From Elysia marginata (lineage: Eukaryota > Mollusca > Gastropoda > Plakobranchidae): DNA of 40,191 bases. Below are positions 10,248 through 21,079 of the stretch, in pieces (position 1 is the first letter of the stretch; each line of letters begins with the position of its first letter). The translations under genes were made by a program, and so were the position numbers. Below the pieces are notes generated by a model. It was not told the DNA's origin, did no database searches, and saw only the letters and a list, made by a program, of their open reading frames with translations. The stretch lies in the NCBI GenBank assembly GCA_019649035.1, contig BMAT01001805.1:1-40191 (forward strand), written 5' to 3'.

Positions 10248-11082
10248 GTACGACACAGTGTTTCTCGCCGTCTTCTTCTGGCGCGTCGTCAGGTACTGCT
10301 TCTATTTCGTTTGCCCCGTCATGCCCGTCTAGATCTAGTTCGTCGGTCGTTCGCCTCGATTCCTTTGCGTTTTTTAGTAAATATTTTCTGGTGTGCATGC
10401 AAGTTGATAAAATTTCTTTTCTTTCGTTAAGGGTTGGTTTCTTCTCTAAAATGAAATACTTTTCTGAAGGGCACACGTTGCATTTTTTTGTTTTAGTGGA
10501 GTAGGCCGCTGATTTTTCAATAATCTTCCATGAAATTTTGAAGTCCTTTTTGTTATCTTTTAGTTTCCACACATGTTCGCTGAGAGCCGTGGCCGACTTT
10601 TTGAAGTGTAGTCTGAAGCTTGACATATGCTGGTTAAATCGCGTCTTAAATGTGTTCTCTGTTATGCCTATGTAGGTGTCTATTTTGTTGGTGTTTGTTT
10701 CTGAAATGGTTGCTTGGTAGACAAGGCTTTGTTCAAGACATTTTCCTTGGAGAGGACAAGATGGTTTGTCCCTGCAGTTACACAATTTGGTTGTTCTGGC
10801 TTTATTTGAAGATTCGTTAATTATCCGTTTGTTGTGGCTACTGATGATTTGTTTTATGTTGGGCGTGCAGCTATAGCTGAGTTTGATGGTGTTTTTGTTG
10901 ATAATTTTATGCAACTTGTGGTTTGGTGGGAAGCAGGAGTTGAGGAGGTCGAAAAACTTTTTACCGATATTTGATGAGACGTTTTTGCTGTAAGGTGGGT
11001 TGAACCAGGTCATGCGTCTCTTTCTCCTGTTTGTCGTCTTTGTTTCTTTTGTTTCCTCGTTCGCTGTTTCTTTCCTTTTCTT
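10240..11082 (-). CDS. Penelope-like GIY-YIG endonuclease
   Basis: It would nick target DNA for priming. The frame is open from the amber stop at 11083-11085 to a TAA at 10240, about 280 codons. The first ATG, MTWFNPPYSKNV, is at 11011-11013. Before it lies a basic linker. The conserved block FDLLNSCFPPNHKLHKI is followed by a cysteine cluster (LCNCRDKPSCPLQGKC) typical of the linker finger in these elements. The nuclease core shows TYIGITENTFKTRFNQH (about 10680-10630), with tyrosine, glycine and arginine of the GIY-YIG fold. SATALSEHVW and CNVCPSEKYFILEKK follow, completing the fold. The tail is acidic (PDDAPEEDGE). Whether it is a separate ORF or fused to RT in active copies is open. Confidence 0.85.
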   Translation of the reverse strand, partial: KKRKETANEETKETKTTNRRKRRMTWFNPPYSKNVSSNIGKKFFDLLNSCFPPNHKLHKIINKNTIKLSYSCTPNIKQIISSHNKRIINESSNKARTTKLCNCRDKPSCPLQGKCLEQSLVYQATISETNTNKIDTYIGITENTFKTRFNQHMSSFRLHFKKSATALSEHVWKLKDNKKDFKISWKIIEKSAAYSTKTKKCNVCPSEKYFILEKKPTLNERKEILSTCMHTRKYLLKNAKESRRTTDELDLDGHDGANEIEAVPDDAPEEDGEKHCVVRK

Positions 11083-12130
11083 CTAATTTTTTGTAACAGT
11101 TCTAGTGTTTGTTTTCTTTTCAGCATATTTCAGAGCCATCACGTGTCCGTTTTTCTTTAATGCCTCGTTATGCGGTATTGCTGCATCTTCGAAGATTTTT
11201 TCATTGGAAGAATTGTTAGTCAGGCGTTTCTCTATACCTTGAGGCAGGTTTTTTATTATTGACGGAGGATTGTTGCTTTCTCTATGGATGTAGGTTATAC
11301 TGTCGTTAGGCTTTTTATATGGCTTGTGTAGTCCTGTGTGTAAATTGAAAGTGACGTCCAGGAAATCTACAATTTTCTGGTTGGCTTGAATGGTAATGTT
11401 TAGGCCATTGTCTCTGAATATCGCGCCTTTTTTTTCTTTATTTTTTCTGTCTGTTGAGGTGATTTGTTGGTTACTGCTAGCCCATCGTCCCGGTAAAGTT
11501 CAACTTTGATTTCGAGGTGTTGTAGTTGTGATAGTAAGTACAGCCCGACCAATTCGCATGTTTCGGCTCCGTCGAAGCTTCCCATGGTTACGTCGAAGTT
11601 TGAACCAGTCTTGCACCATGGTTGTCCGTCTTTATATAGTGTTGTTCTCTTGGCGTGTGTTATTATGTCAATTTCATCTTTACTTACATCGACATAATTT
11701 GAGGCCAACAGGAGTGACTTATGTAGTAGTTCTTCGGTTATCGAGGGGTAGAAATTACAGATGTCGAATGTTATCATGTTGTGACCCGTTTTGTCGTCTA
11801 TACTATTGAACCATTTTATAACGTCGGTTGTGTTCCGCCATTGCAGTAGGTTTGTTTTCTTTTTCACAGAGAGAACGATTCTCTCCAATAACCGCTTGCT
11901 GACTTTGTCCAGTTCTGGCTTGCATGGATTTATTAGGCGGCAAGCAGGTTTGTTGCGAAAGTTTTCCTTATGGTCTTTTAGGGTGATGAATGCATCTTGT
12001 TTTGTTGTTATGTTGATTCTATCACTTAGATCTAGCTTTTCAGATATTCGTTTGTCTTTCTCTTTAATTTTCCACACTGCTGCTTCGTTGGATTTTTTAT
12101 ATTTTTTTATGGATGCATAACAATTTCGCT
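11083..12130 (-). pseudogene. Penelope-like reverse transcriptase domain
   Basis: It copies element RNA into DNA during retrotransposition. Visible blocks in order are FITLKDHKENF (about 12000-11970), CRLINPCKPELDKVSK with the fingers motif, MITFDICNFYPSITEELL holding the first catalytic aspartate (about 11780-11730), FDVTMGSFDGAETCELVGLY (about 11600-11540), and LYRDDGLAV, the YxDD catalytic box (about 11490-11465). DFLDVTFNL follows near 11370, then NNPPSIIKNLPQGIEKRL. The frame shifts once in an A-rich run near 11425, and an amber stop lies at 11083-11085. The catalytic residues themselves are intact. The N-terminus is not resolved: upstream codons to 12224 look unrelated. Confidence 0.85.
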
Positions 12131-12144
12131 GTTGTATTGGTCTT

Positions 12145-12163
12145 GACCCTGCAAAGCCTGAGT
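12145..12163. repeat. 19-bp repeat at the Penelope 5' boundary
   Basis: gaccctgcaaagcctgagt is identical to 14359-14377. The segments 12530-12590 and 14295-14350 are also loosely similar (aacatctcggYcttN, then atggaagt and cacgcag). The two sites probably belong to one dispersed repeat. Confidence 0.7.
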
Positions 12164-12453
12164 AAATAGTAGTAATAAACTGGACTCTGCCAAACGTTGC
12201 CTTTCTTTTTTCATGTCCTCTCACATATTGCGTATTAAGTTTTCAACTTCGATCAGATCAATTTCATCTTATCACAATTTTTTTTCTCTCAAAATCATCT
12301 CTCGAGCTACAACCGTCCTCAACCCTGGGCCCCCATCCCTTTCCCTATAACATCACCAAATCTTTTTATCTTATTTTTATCTTCACCCATTAGGCTTTTG
12401 CTTTATCCTCGTTTTTAACCATTGCATGTTTATATACTACAATTTTCTTATTT

Positions 12454-12468
12454 CCCTCTCTCTCTATA

Positions 12469-12511
<43 letters not shown>

Positions 12512-12514
12512 CTC
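12454..12514. repeat. (TC)n microsatellite
   Basis: About 60 bp of TC repeats with a short tatata interruption near 12466. Confidence 0.95.
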
Positions 12515-13784
12515 ATAATCCTCGCGAAGAAACATCTCGGTCTTCAACTTCTATAACATGGAAGTAACTACGCCACGCAGAGCTTAAAATAAAAACAAAA
12601 ACTCACGCAAAAGCTAGGTTCCATCTGGACTCTAGATTTGAATAATTTGCTAGATCTAGATTTAAAACCTATATTATCTAGATTAATTTCTAGATGTAAG
12701 TTAAATTTTAGAAACTGTATCTATACTGTAAGGTCGACGAACTTTCGGAGCCGGCAATCTTCGGCCCTGAAATTTAATTATGGGTTTTCTTCTGCTTTCC
12801 TATCTTTTTGGATGTGCAAAAGTTGATATTTCTTTATCAATTCTTGCGTTTCCCTGCGTTGTTGCGTTAGTTCTCAAATTTCTTTACTTTTATACATTAC
12901 TAGCTGAATACCCGATCATGCTTGGGATGAAATAGTCACCTCATTATAAAAGTCCACAGGACCTCTTCGCATCCCACATTTCTGGTTCTTCCATTTGTAG
13001 ATAGGTGTTATATCAATGTTGTGTCGCTAGTCCTTGATAGAGCGACATAAGACTTTAGACCACAATGTTTATTATTATTATCATCATTTTCAATAATAAA
13101 AGGGCTAATGTTATGAGAGGATATTGTGATATATAAGAAAACCTTATATATGATATGAATCTGGATCTTAGACTTACGCGTAAATTTTTTTTAATTCGTC
13201 TCTGCAACAAAAGAAAAAATTAACGTTTACATGATTTAATATCGGTACCTCCGTAGTCTGAGGCAACTAAGAAGCTATCGCTTCTGGTGTTAAGTTGGCG
13301 ATTACAAAGTTATTAATTTTCTGGTTCTCTCTCATTGAAGATATGGGTCAACTCAAGTCTGAGTGAACCAAAATATTATAAAGAAGAAGAACGCAGAATC
13401 TAGATCTAATATCTAGCCGAATTCCTTATAAAGTTAAGATGTTTTACCAATCTTGTAGCTTTTGCTACAAAATGTTACATCCACAAAGAAAGCTCGAGAA
13501 GCAAAAAGATGGTATCAAACTCCGATCAACCATTTGTTTTGATTCTGTTGTATCCTCCTATTCATTGTCTGTCTGTTTTACCTGTCTGCGTGTATCTGCT
13601 TCTATCTCTAACTCCAAGTGCTTCCTTTTTCTTCCTTTCCTCCGTCTCTCAAATGCTTTTTTCTATATCCCTCTTTCCTCCTCTTTACATACGTTTGTGT
13701 CTAATAATGATTACTCTCCTGTTTCTAGATCCATTTTTCTTGAACTAGAAGATGAAGATTCTAAAGTAGAAATGAACTGAATTC
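12515..13784. other. non-coding, CTAGATCT-rich; possible SINE-like piece at 12899-13050
   Basis: Many ctagatctaga words occur here. At 12899, actagctgaatacccgatca starts a segment that looks like a dispersed SINE-like repeat, but I see no clear A and B boxes. The C/T-rich stretch at 13540-13720 leaves reading frames open by composition only. No gene is supported. Confidence 0.45.
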
Positions 13785-13896
13785 AGAATCTAGATCTAGA
13801 TCAAGATCGCCTGTAATCTGAAGATTCTAGGGCCCACTTAAGAATCTAGATCTAGATCAAGAACGCCTATAATCTAGATATTTTAGGGCCCACAGT
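13785..13896. repeat. 56-bp tandem duplication
   Basis: Two adjacent copies begin agaatctagatctagatcaa at 13785 and 13841, and both end near agggcccac. They differ at roughly eight positions. Confidence 0.88.
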
Positions 13897-13991
13897 TCTT
13901 TTTTTTAACCTGCATTCGAGTTTGGTGGCATTCGGGCACGCTTTCCAAGCCTGAAAGAGTTTCTTCTTCTCTTAGGCAGTGTGGTGAAAAA

Positions 13992-14121
13992 AGTAACCGA
14001 AGAGGATTAGGAAGCACATAAATTTAAACCAAGAGTTCTCATAGTTGCGATAGAAATGAAAAGAGTAACCGGCGAGGATAACAAACCAAATAACTTTAGG
14101 TCGAGAGTTCTCATAGTTGCG
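13992..14121. repeat. 72-bp tandem duplication
   Basis: agtaaccg...gaggat at 13992 recurs at 14064. agagttctcatagttgcg at 14032 recurs at 14104, exactly 72 bp on. The unit is 24 codons long and lies inside an 88-codon minus-strand frame (14273-14007) that shows ATMRTL twice. I do not recognise that peptide and think it non-coding. Confidence 0.82.
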
Positions 14122-14798
14122 GAAAATGTACATGAGCCTACACCAAACCAGAACACACAGGAAATTTTTTCATGAATTTCAGTGAAAACCGCATCTAAAT
14201 CGGTTCTGTGGTTACGGAGGAGAAAGTGATTGGAGTCCAACCGAACGCCTTTTATGTAAGAGATTGTTCCCAATTACGCTCTCCTTATAATGCAACATCT
14301 CGGCCTTTATCTGGTAAAAATGGAAGTGAAAAAACACGCAGCGCACAAAACGAAAAAAGACCCTGCAAAGCCTGAGTTAGGCCTAGATCTAGACCTAATC
14401 TAGACCTAATCTAGATCCTATGTTTTTGAGTTCTTCTAGGTCTAGATCCGAAATCAAGATTATCTAAAATTCTAAATTAATTTCTAGAACTGAGTCAGTT
14501 TTAAAAAATTCATCTAGATTGTAGATCGAGATCTAATCTAGATTCAATGACGATTATTGTTTCTTTGAAGTATTTTTTATGTTCTTAAACTTGACACAAT
14601 GAAGCGTAAGTTTGTGGCGTTCGATTGTTCCAAAATTCAAACATGAAAGCTGTGTTAAACGAACGCAAACTTTAAAGCCATAGCGGAGATTTTCAAGACA
14701 AGGTGCACACTCAAAGTGCGTTTAACATAAATTGAACACGTCATAGAAAACTACAATAGAGACCTTAAGCACACGCACCGTGTCTCACTACGCGTACG

Positions 14799-14872
14799 NN
14801 NNNNNNNNNNNNNNNNNNNNNNNNNNNNNNNNNNNNNNNNNNNNNNNNNNNNNNNNNNNNNNNNNNNNNNNN
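14799..14872. other. assembly gap (74 N)
   Basis: A run of 74 undetermined bases. The true gap length is unknown, so features should not be joined across it without care. Confidence 1.
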
Positions 14873-15880
14873 ACAGACGTTCCCGCCATGCTCACGCGTT
14901 GGCTGCTTAAAGTCTGTAATTTTATTGAATGAACGTCAAGCTTTAGCAATGGCTAGACTTGGATTCTAGATCTAGCATTGACTGAGATTCAGATTTTAAA
15001 TTTTGAAAAAAAGCTCTTTTAGACCTCAATTGAAATGAAAAACACGCTCAGTAAGCGTCCAGGATCGGTTAAAACAGCTGTGTAATTTTCACACCTCTGC
15101 AAAATGTCTGCGAGGCGCGAATCTCTAATACACAGACAGACACACCATACACATAGAACATATAAATTATGCTCTCATAGCACATTTTATAAAAGCATGG
15201 GCTGAAGAATATAATTTTAACTGGTGCTTGATTGAGATAGATTTTTAAAGCTTTTTTTCTTCTTTGTATTTGCATAGTTACTACATGTATGTATGTATGT
15301 ATGCACAGAATGTTTATGGCACCGTATTTTCAAATTATGGATTTTGTATTTTGTTAGGCGAATCAGTCGGGTAATTTAAGCACAAGCAGAGTTTTGATCA
15401 CATTAGTTGCTAAATCATAGCAGTATATTCATTTCCTTTAAGAGGTTTCCCCACAACTAGATCTAAATATTATAACTTTTTGAAATTGAATTCTTTGTAA
15501 CGGAAAAAGCTTTCACAAACACGGTGAATTTAATGAAGTCGTAGAAAAATTCATATTTGTTTATAAAGAAAGATCTAAGTAAGCAGGAGTTTTCAGTTTT
15601 GATATTTTTTTTTTATTTTAAGATTTCTGAAGCCGGTTGTGCCAGTAGAGCGCATTGTTTAACAAATAAAGCAATCAATATCATATGGAAAAATTCAGTT
15701 GCGTGACGTTGCCAAGATAGTAGCACTGGTTGGTCAGACATAAAGAGAGAAAAAATTTAATTGTTCAAAGCAACATCTCTTTCAGTTACATAAACACAAC
15801 TTTGCTAATATTACATAAAATAATCGAAAAAAATTGTAAAAACATAAAGATGAAGATATTATAGAAAATTGGCCAAAATT

Positions 15881-15915
<35 letters not shown>

Positions 15916-16402
15916 ATAGCTGTAACAAATGCCAAGATGTGTTTTGCCGCAGAGCTGCAGATCAATTGATAAATTATTAAATTTAATTATATTAAATAAA
16001 ATTAGCATTGCATACTTAAATACCTTATGATTTAATCATCGAAAAAATATAGAAAGAAATGAATGAACAACATTTCAATTGCATGACACTGATATGGTTG
16101 CGACATGAAATATTTAGGGAACAGAGGGAAAGAAAAAATGCAGTATTCAATGGTGAATAAATTGTAATGTGTTTTTTTACTTTTTGGGCGCCTATCTTTA
16201 CAGTGATATTGTAGCTGGCGCTGAGATTGTCGCAACTTCGTCAGTATTGTACTTGTGAGCTACAAATTATTGGACGTCTTAAAATCGTGTAGAGAAAGTA
16301 TCCTGTAAAATGTGCTGTATAATTCTAAAAACAGTTGACAGAGTCTTAACTTCTAAAATCGCTGACTCCTGAGCCAGTTTGTCTGTTCAAATGTTCACGC
16401 CA
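14873..16402. other. non-coding AT-rich region with TATG repeat and A32 tract
   Basis: Holds a short (TATG)n microsatellite at about 15284-15304 and a pure 32-bp A run at 15883-15914. The A run could be the tail of a retroposed sequence on the plus strand, but I see no recognisable body upstream. No gene is supported. Confidence 0.5.
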
Positions 16403-16620
16403 CTTCGCTCCACCTGTGCTGTTGACGTCGCTTCGGTCCACCTTTGCTGTTGGCGTCGCTTCAGTCCACCTTCGCTCTTGGCGTCGCTTCAGTCCATCTT
16501 TGCTGTTGACGTCACTTCGGTCCACCTATGCTGTTGACGTCGCTTCGGCCCACCTTTACCGTTGACGTCGCCACAGTCCACCTTTGTTGTTGACGTCATT
16601 TCAGCCCACCTTTGCTGCTC
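16403..16620 (+). repeat. 28-bp minisatellite with TGACGTC(A) in most units
   Basis: About eight units with starts at 16408, 16436, 16464, 16492, 16520, 16548, 16576 and 16604. The consensus is near tccacctttgctgttgacgt plus cgcttcgg. Most units contain TGACGTC or TGGCGTC. Two units (about 16508 and 16592) form the full palindrome TGACGTCA, the cAMP-response element core. Confidence 0.92.
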
Positions 16621-17704
16621 TGGTCAGGTGTTCTTCCTGGCATGCTGACGTTCTCTTAGCGCTACCTGGTTGCTGAAGGTCTCGACCTTCCCAACGTCCT
16701 GGTGATACTTGCCTGAGGGAACGTGTGCTACGTACCGGTCTCCTCTGGCCGCACGAGGTAACACTTGCAGTTACCCGAAACACAATGACCGCCCTGTTCT
16801 CACTAGCAGAACTCTGAGGTCTTCACCTTACCAATAATTTACCGATCACGGAACCCGTGCTTTCCAAAAATTCACATCTGCCAAACTCATAAGGCTCCGG
16901 GAGCGTCTAGCTTTCCACCCTTGGATTATACGATTGCCAGATTGTCGTCGCTGGATATTTGCCGTCGGATTTGGAGCCTACAAGTATTTTCTCGAGCTCA
17001 AACGTTATTAGATACCGGCCAAATTAAGTGTAATTGTTAGGTTATTCCATTATCCTGGGTGATTTGCTTTCTGGGTTTGTGTAACTTGGGTTAGCATGTT
17101 TTTGGTAGTAATTTGAGAACTCTTGTGCGGTTGTAAGCTCTATAATCTTATTTGAAATCTACTCTGCCTCTCTGTCTTTCCTTCATTCTATGTTTTTCAT
17201 TTATGTGATAAACTAAATTCGCCTTTTATTACCTTTTATTGAATATTTGATTTTTTTTAAATTATAAACTTTTGCTCTAGACTGCCATTTCTCTAGTTAA
17301 GTTCGTTTTTCATTTAGATTTGTAGTCTAATCCAGATTGCTTTGAGCGTAAACCTGCCTTAACATCTTGCTTTCAAACTTTTGGTATGAGAAAGGTTAGA
17401 CCTTTGTTAACAATAAACGTTTTCTAATTTACCCAATGAGAATTGTTTACACCAAAAAAGAAAATAAGAATTGGCCACGCTTTAAATTGATAGTTATTTT
17501 CACTTCTTACAATATGAAATTGCGGTTACTATTATCGTGATTCTAGAGGCCCCTTTTTTCGGGAGTCATTTCAATAGATTTATTACTATATTTCTAGGTA
17601 CCTTTTTTCTTCCAACGCCCAGTTTTTGTCTTTATATCTTTTTATTGTTCTCATCATACCTTTTTATATATGGCTTCATACACTATTATTGCTCTTGATA
17701 TACA
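16621..17704. other. unassigned sequence between minisatellite and Gypsy 5' LTR
   Basis: The first 350 bp are GC-richer than the surroundings, then the sequence becomes AT-rich. I see no gene, RNA or repeat I can name. It ends at the LTR start TGTTTTGTGCT. Confidence 0.4.
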
Positions 17705-17853
17705 TGTTTTGTGCTGTCCAGCCAAACTGGCAATTTTAACTTCCACTCAGTCCCTGGCTACTATGGATATTCACGAAATAAACGGTCTTCCGGTTAGATG
17801 TTTATTTGTTTGGGCTCTCTATAGAAGTGATTATAAACTAATTTTAAAACACA
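17705..17853 (+). repeat. Gypsy 5' LTR
   Basis: Begins TGTTTTGTGCT and ends aaaacaca. It shares ccagccaaactggca, a ggctactatg block, AATAAA (17777-17782), and agtgattataaactaa with the 3' LTR. It is about 45 bp shorter than the 3' copy because of two deletions. AATAAA inside the LTR is the likely polyadenylation signal. Confidence 0.82.
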
Positions 17854-17856
17854 ACG

Positions 17857-17873
17857 TTGGCGACAAGGATGTG
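17857..17873 (+). other. primer-binding-site-like sequence next to the 5' LTR
   Basis: ttggcgacaaggatgtg follows the LTR end by three bases. TTGGCGACRAGGA-type sequences are common just inside LTRs of animal Gypsy elements. The matching tRNA was not identified. Confidence 0.5.
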
Positions 17874-18249
17874 ATCCTCACGAAATTCGATCTAGAATCT
17901 AATCAATCTAGTGCAATGATAAATAGATTTAATGACGGTCTCGATTTAGAGATCTCGTGCTACATCTAGTCCGTAGATTTCGTCGGCACGTATGATCGCA
18001 CTTCAGTCGTTGTTTTGTCTAGCTACTCGAACAATCTTGCAATTGTTGTTGATGTCTAGCTACCTGAAATTCTGTCTAATGACAAGAAAAGTTGCTCTCT
18101 CTTGTAGCTAAGAGATCTTAAACAGCTTCACACATAAGGACAGAAGCTTTGTCTAGATCTACGAGTTATCAGTCTCAACCGGGGGTACTACCAACACGGG
18201 CAAGTTCAGCGCGGTGACCTGGTTTTTCTAGTAGGCTGAAAATTCACGG

Positions 18250-19510
18250 CCTAGTAGTAGGCTATGTATAGCTGCTGGGCTAGCATCATTGGACTGGAGC
18301 TAGATTCCTGGTCAGCCGCTTCCTGTAGAGTACTTCTTGGCTGTGAGTAAAGCAATAATATGCTAACAGCATAAAGTAAAGAAAGCATTCTGATGGCTGT
18401 GTAAGGTGTTTCCTGTTTACTTAAGTAGGCTTTCATTTCATCACATACACCTGGGTTGCCTGACGCTTGGAAGCAACATATCCAGCGATGTTAAAAAATA
18501 GCCATTTTTTCATCGAGGGAGATAGCACTGTTGACATCTTCATTGGTCATGTCGTCAAGCATAAGCAGTTCACTGTCGGCAACAGGAGCCTCACAAAGGT
18601 GATATTGATGATGATCATTGTCACTGCTCACTTCAACATTGACAGAGAGCATCAAATTTGCACGGTCCAGGCCATTGATGTTGAAAACTTCACATTTTGT
18701 GATGAAATAATTACACCCTTCTGATCAGAGAAAATGTCCAAAGTGATGCTCAATATCATCTTGTTAGGAAAAACCTAGACAAATATATTTGTATCTCACT
18801 TCTGATGGCGTTGTGAGTAAGAATTAACACATAGCTGCCAACCCGTTGCAGGCCCACTGAAGAGCATACGCAGTATCTTTGATGAAGGTGTGCATCCGAG
18901 GCGAACCTGCAGAGTTAATAATATTGGCTATGTATGCTCACTCTTTAAGGGTCTGGAGGCCTCTCTCACTTGATCGACATGTCCATCAGAAATAAGCAAT
19001 TAAAAAATGGTATAACAAGAGATAAGCCCATCTCTAGCAGTGCTGAAAATCATTGTGAGCAACGGACCTTTTGCAAGAAAGTTCTTGGACAAATTTTGAT
19101 TCAAATTTATCTCGTGCTAAGGATGAAAACGAATCTACTTTGGAAAACTCAAGAGATTGGTCGATATCTACAGTTCTGGCTGCACTGAGAGCTTTCATCG
19201 TCGAGCGAGGGGTAGAAGGAGGGGCTGGCAATGCTGGCTTGGGAATATTAGATGAAAATAATGATGGGGGTACAGATGGACAAAGATGCCTTCCTCGAAG
19301 GCGCATAGGCCTATCACAGGGCCAGTGTTTTTCACAAACTTCCATGCTTGTGTTATATTTATAAATATGAGATTAGCATTTGGAAGAGCAGCTGTCCATT
19401 GCTTTATCGATTGGAAAACCATAAAATTTCACCTTCTCAGTTTCATTGTTCTCTGACTTATTTGGGTCATAGCCACTGCGGCAATCAAATACTGAGCCCT
19501 TTCTAGGCAT
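18250..19510 (-). pseudogene. THAP-domain P-element-like transposase, internally deleted
   Basis: The frame opens at an ATG (19508-19510) reading MPRKGSVFDCRSGY, then KVKFYGFPID, the start of a C2CH THAP DNA-binding finger. One base out of frame come QWTAALPN and, farther on, VCEKHWP, which supply the tryptophan, LPN and final C-x2-H positions. So one-base shifts break the finger. A proline/serine stretch follows. The distal part shows AGSPRMHTFIKDTAYALQWA, then DIEHHFGHF, resembling the DHLE-FFG block near the end of P/THAP9 transposases. It is followed by GCNYFITKCEVFNI and EKMAIF. At 1.26 kb it is far shorter than a full P-like transposase. It sits between the Gypsy primer site and gag. 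Confidence 0.6.
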
Positions 19511-20178
19511 TTTAGCAAAGGTCTATCCAGGATACAGATCTAGATTGGATGGTGGAAATAATTTATAATAGCAGATCTTCCTACTGCCAAATCTTATGGT
19601 GCCATTAATTATAATAACTTTATTTACTTTCGATATTCAATTCAGATATTCCTACTGGGTCATGGTTGGATTATGTATCATGAGTAAGAGACAAGACGTA
19701 GTTCTAGATCTAGATCTAGATCTGGATGCTAAGCGTATATTGTAGAAATCTAGAATTTAGATGTAAAAATTTCCAAATTATATTTTCATATTTCATACAA
19801 ACCATGAAATAATGGAGATGCCGCAAACTTTACGTTGCTGCACTTGCAGGTGAGCCTTCGTAGAGGAGGTGATGTAAACAAACAATAATCTAATTTTATC
19901 TAGATCTAGCGTTCGATCTACGACATGGTGGTAGAAATGGCAAATGGAATGTATCTCGTACTATAAGAAATAACAATATCAAAGATTTAAGATGTAAAGT
20001 ATAAAAATATAGACAAACCAACAACTATCCAGGAGTGCTGTGATTTGCAATTCAAACTGCCGGGGCGAGCTGCCTAGCCTACTTTCGTTTCATTTTTAGC
20101 CTACTACAATTTTGACCTAGTTTCATTGAACCTGCATTGAAATCTTGGAAGCCTCGGTCTCAACAAAGACCTTCTACA

Positions 20179-21055
20179 ATGACAGACAGAATGAATGCTT
20201 CAGAATTTATTGCAATGTTTCGCGAGCAGATGGCATTTCAACAGGAACAACATCGACAGCAGATGGAAGGTTTGTTGGCTCTGGTGCACGAGCCAGAAGA
20301 AACTGTGCGATCTCTGTCTGTCCCAGCTCTCTCTTTTTTTACCCAGCACTGAACTCTGGACAGACTACTTTGCCCGGTTTAACATGTTTGTGAAAGCTCA
20401 CTCCATTCCACAAGTAAAGAGAGCAAAAATTTTCCTCACAAACCTGACTCCGGTGACTTTCAAATTTCTTGAAAACGCGGAAGATGTCGCATCCAAAAGA
20501 AGTCAGCCTGCTAACCCCAGAAGAGTTACTAGACTTCATGGTGGAACGATTCCACTCCAAACGGTTTATTGTCCGGAAGCGATACAAGTTCTGGTCAAGC
20601 ATGGGTAGGAGACCAGGGGAGACAATTCAGGAGCTGGTTGCCAGAAATAGACAAGATGCCGTGACATGTGATTTCGCAATAATCACAAACCCCCAGGACG
20701 AGGCAATCAGAATAAGGCTCATGTGCCCCATTGACAATGAGGCAGTGGTAAAACCACTCTCCGATAGAGGACGGGGTAAAATAAGCTAAAGAAACGGTTT
20801 ATGGTGACACACGTCTGAAGAAGATAATTAAACTTCCAGCGCCAAAATCTAAGAGAAGTTTCGGCTCTGATATGAGAAGATGTAGCATACAAGAAGTCAA
20901 GACTTCCCAACAGAAGTATGCAGCAAATGCGGAAGCTCCGCACTCTCAGGCAGAGAGTGTAGATTCAGGACTGTAGTTTGTCATTTTTGCCAAAAGAAAG
21001 GACACATAGAGAGGATCTGCCTCAAAGGAAAAGAAATCCTCGTCTTCCGTCTACA
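20179..21055 (+). pseudogene. Gypsy gag remnant with CCHC zinc knuckle
   Basis: Gag packages element RNA into particles. The likely start is MTDRMNASEFIAMFREQMAF at 20179, followed by a glutamine-rich helix. After a frameshift comes ELWTDYFARFNMFVKAHSIP and VFLTNLTPVTFKFLE, a capsid-like segment. After another come KRFIVRKRYKFWSSM and GETIQELVARNRQDAVTCDF, the conserved end of capsid in animal Gypsy gag. A CX2CX4HX4C knuckle (CHFCQKKGHIERIC) lies at 20979-21020, preceded by a partial cysteine cluster CSKCG. At least three frame changes make this non-functional. Confidence 0.82.
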
Positions 21056-21079
21056 AGATTGAAACCATCTTTTCAGTGA

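Larger units (their letters stand above)
10225..12144 (-). mobile_element. Penelope-like retroelement, copy B (minus strand)
   Basis: Reading right to left, the copy holds a reverse transcriptase region, an amber stop, and a GIY-YIG endonuclease, the standard order in endonuclease-bearing Penelope-like elements. Coding sequence that looks like Penelope begins near 12130; sequence before it does not match. It ends at the 10.2-kb palindrome, tail to tail with copy A. Apart from one frameshift and the amber stop it is mostly open, so it is much younger or better kept than its neighbours. Confidence 0.85.

Noticed and set aside
13439..13780. A 113-codon plus-strand frame, hydrophobic and serine-rich
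   Set aside because: C/T-rich composition leaves the frames open on this strand. No domain, and the end runs into the 56-bp tandem duplication.
16403..16620. CRISPR array
   Set aside because: Units are contiguous 28-bp repeats without spacers, in a eukaryotic context; it is a minisatellite.
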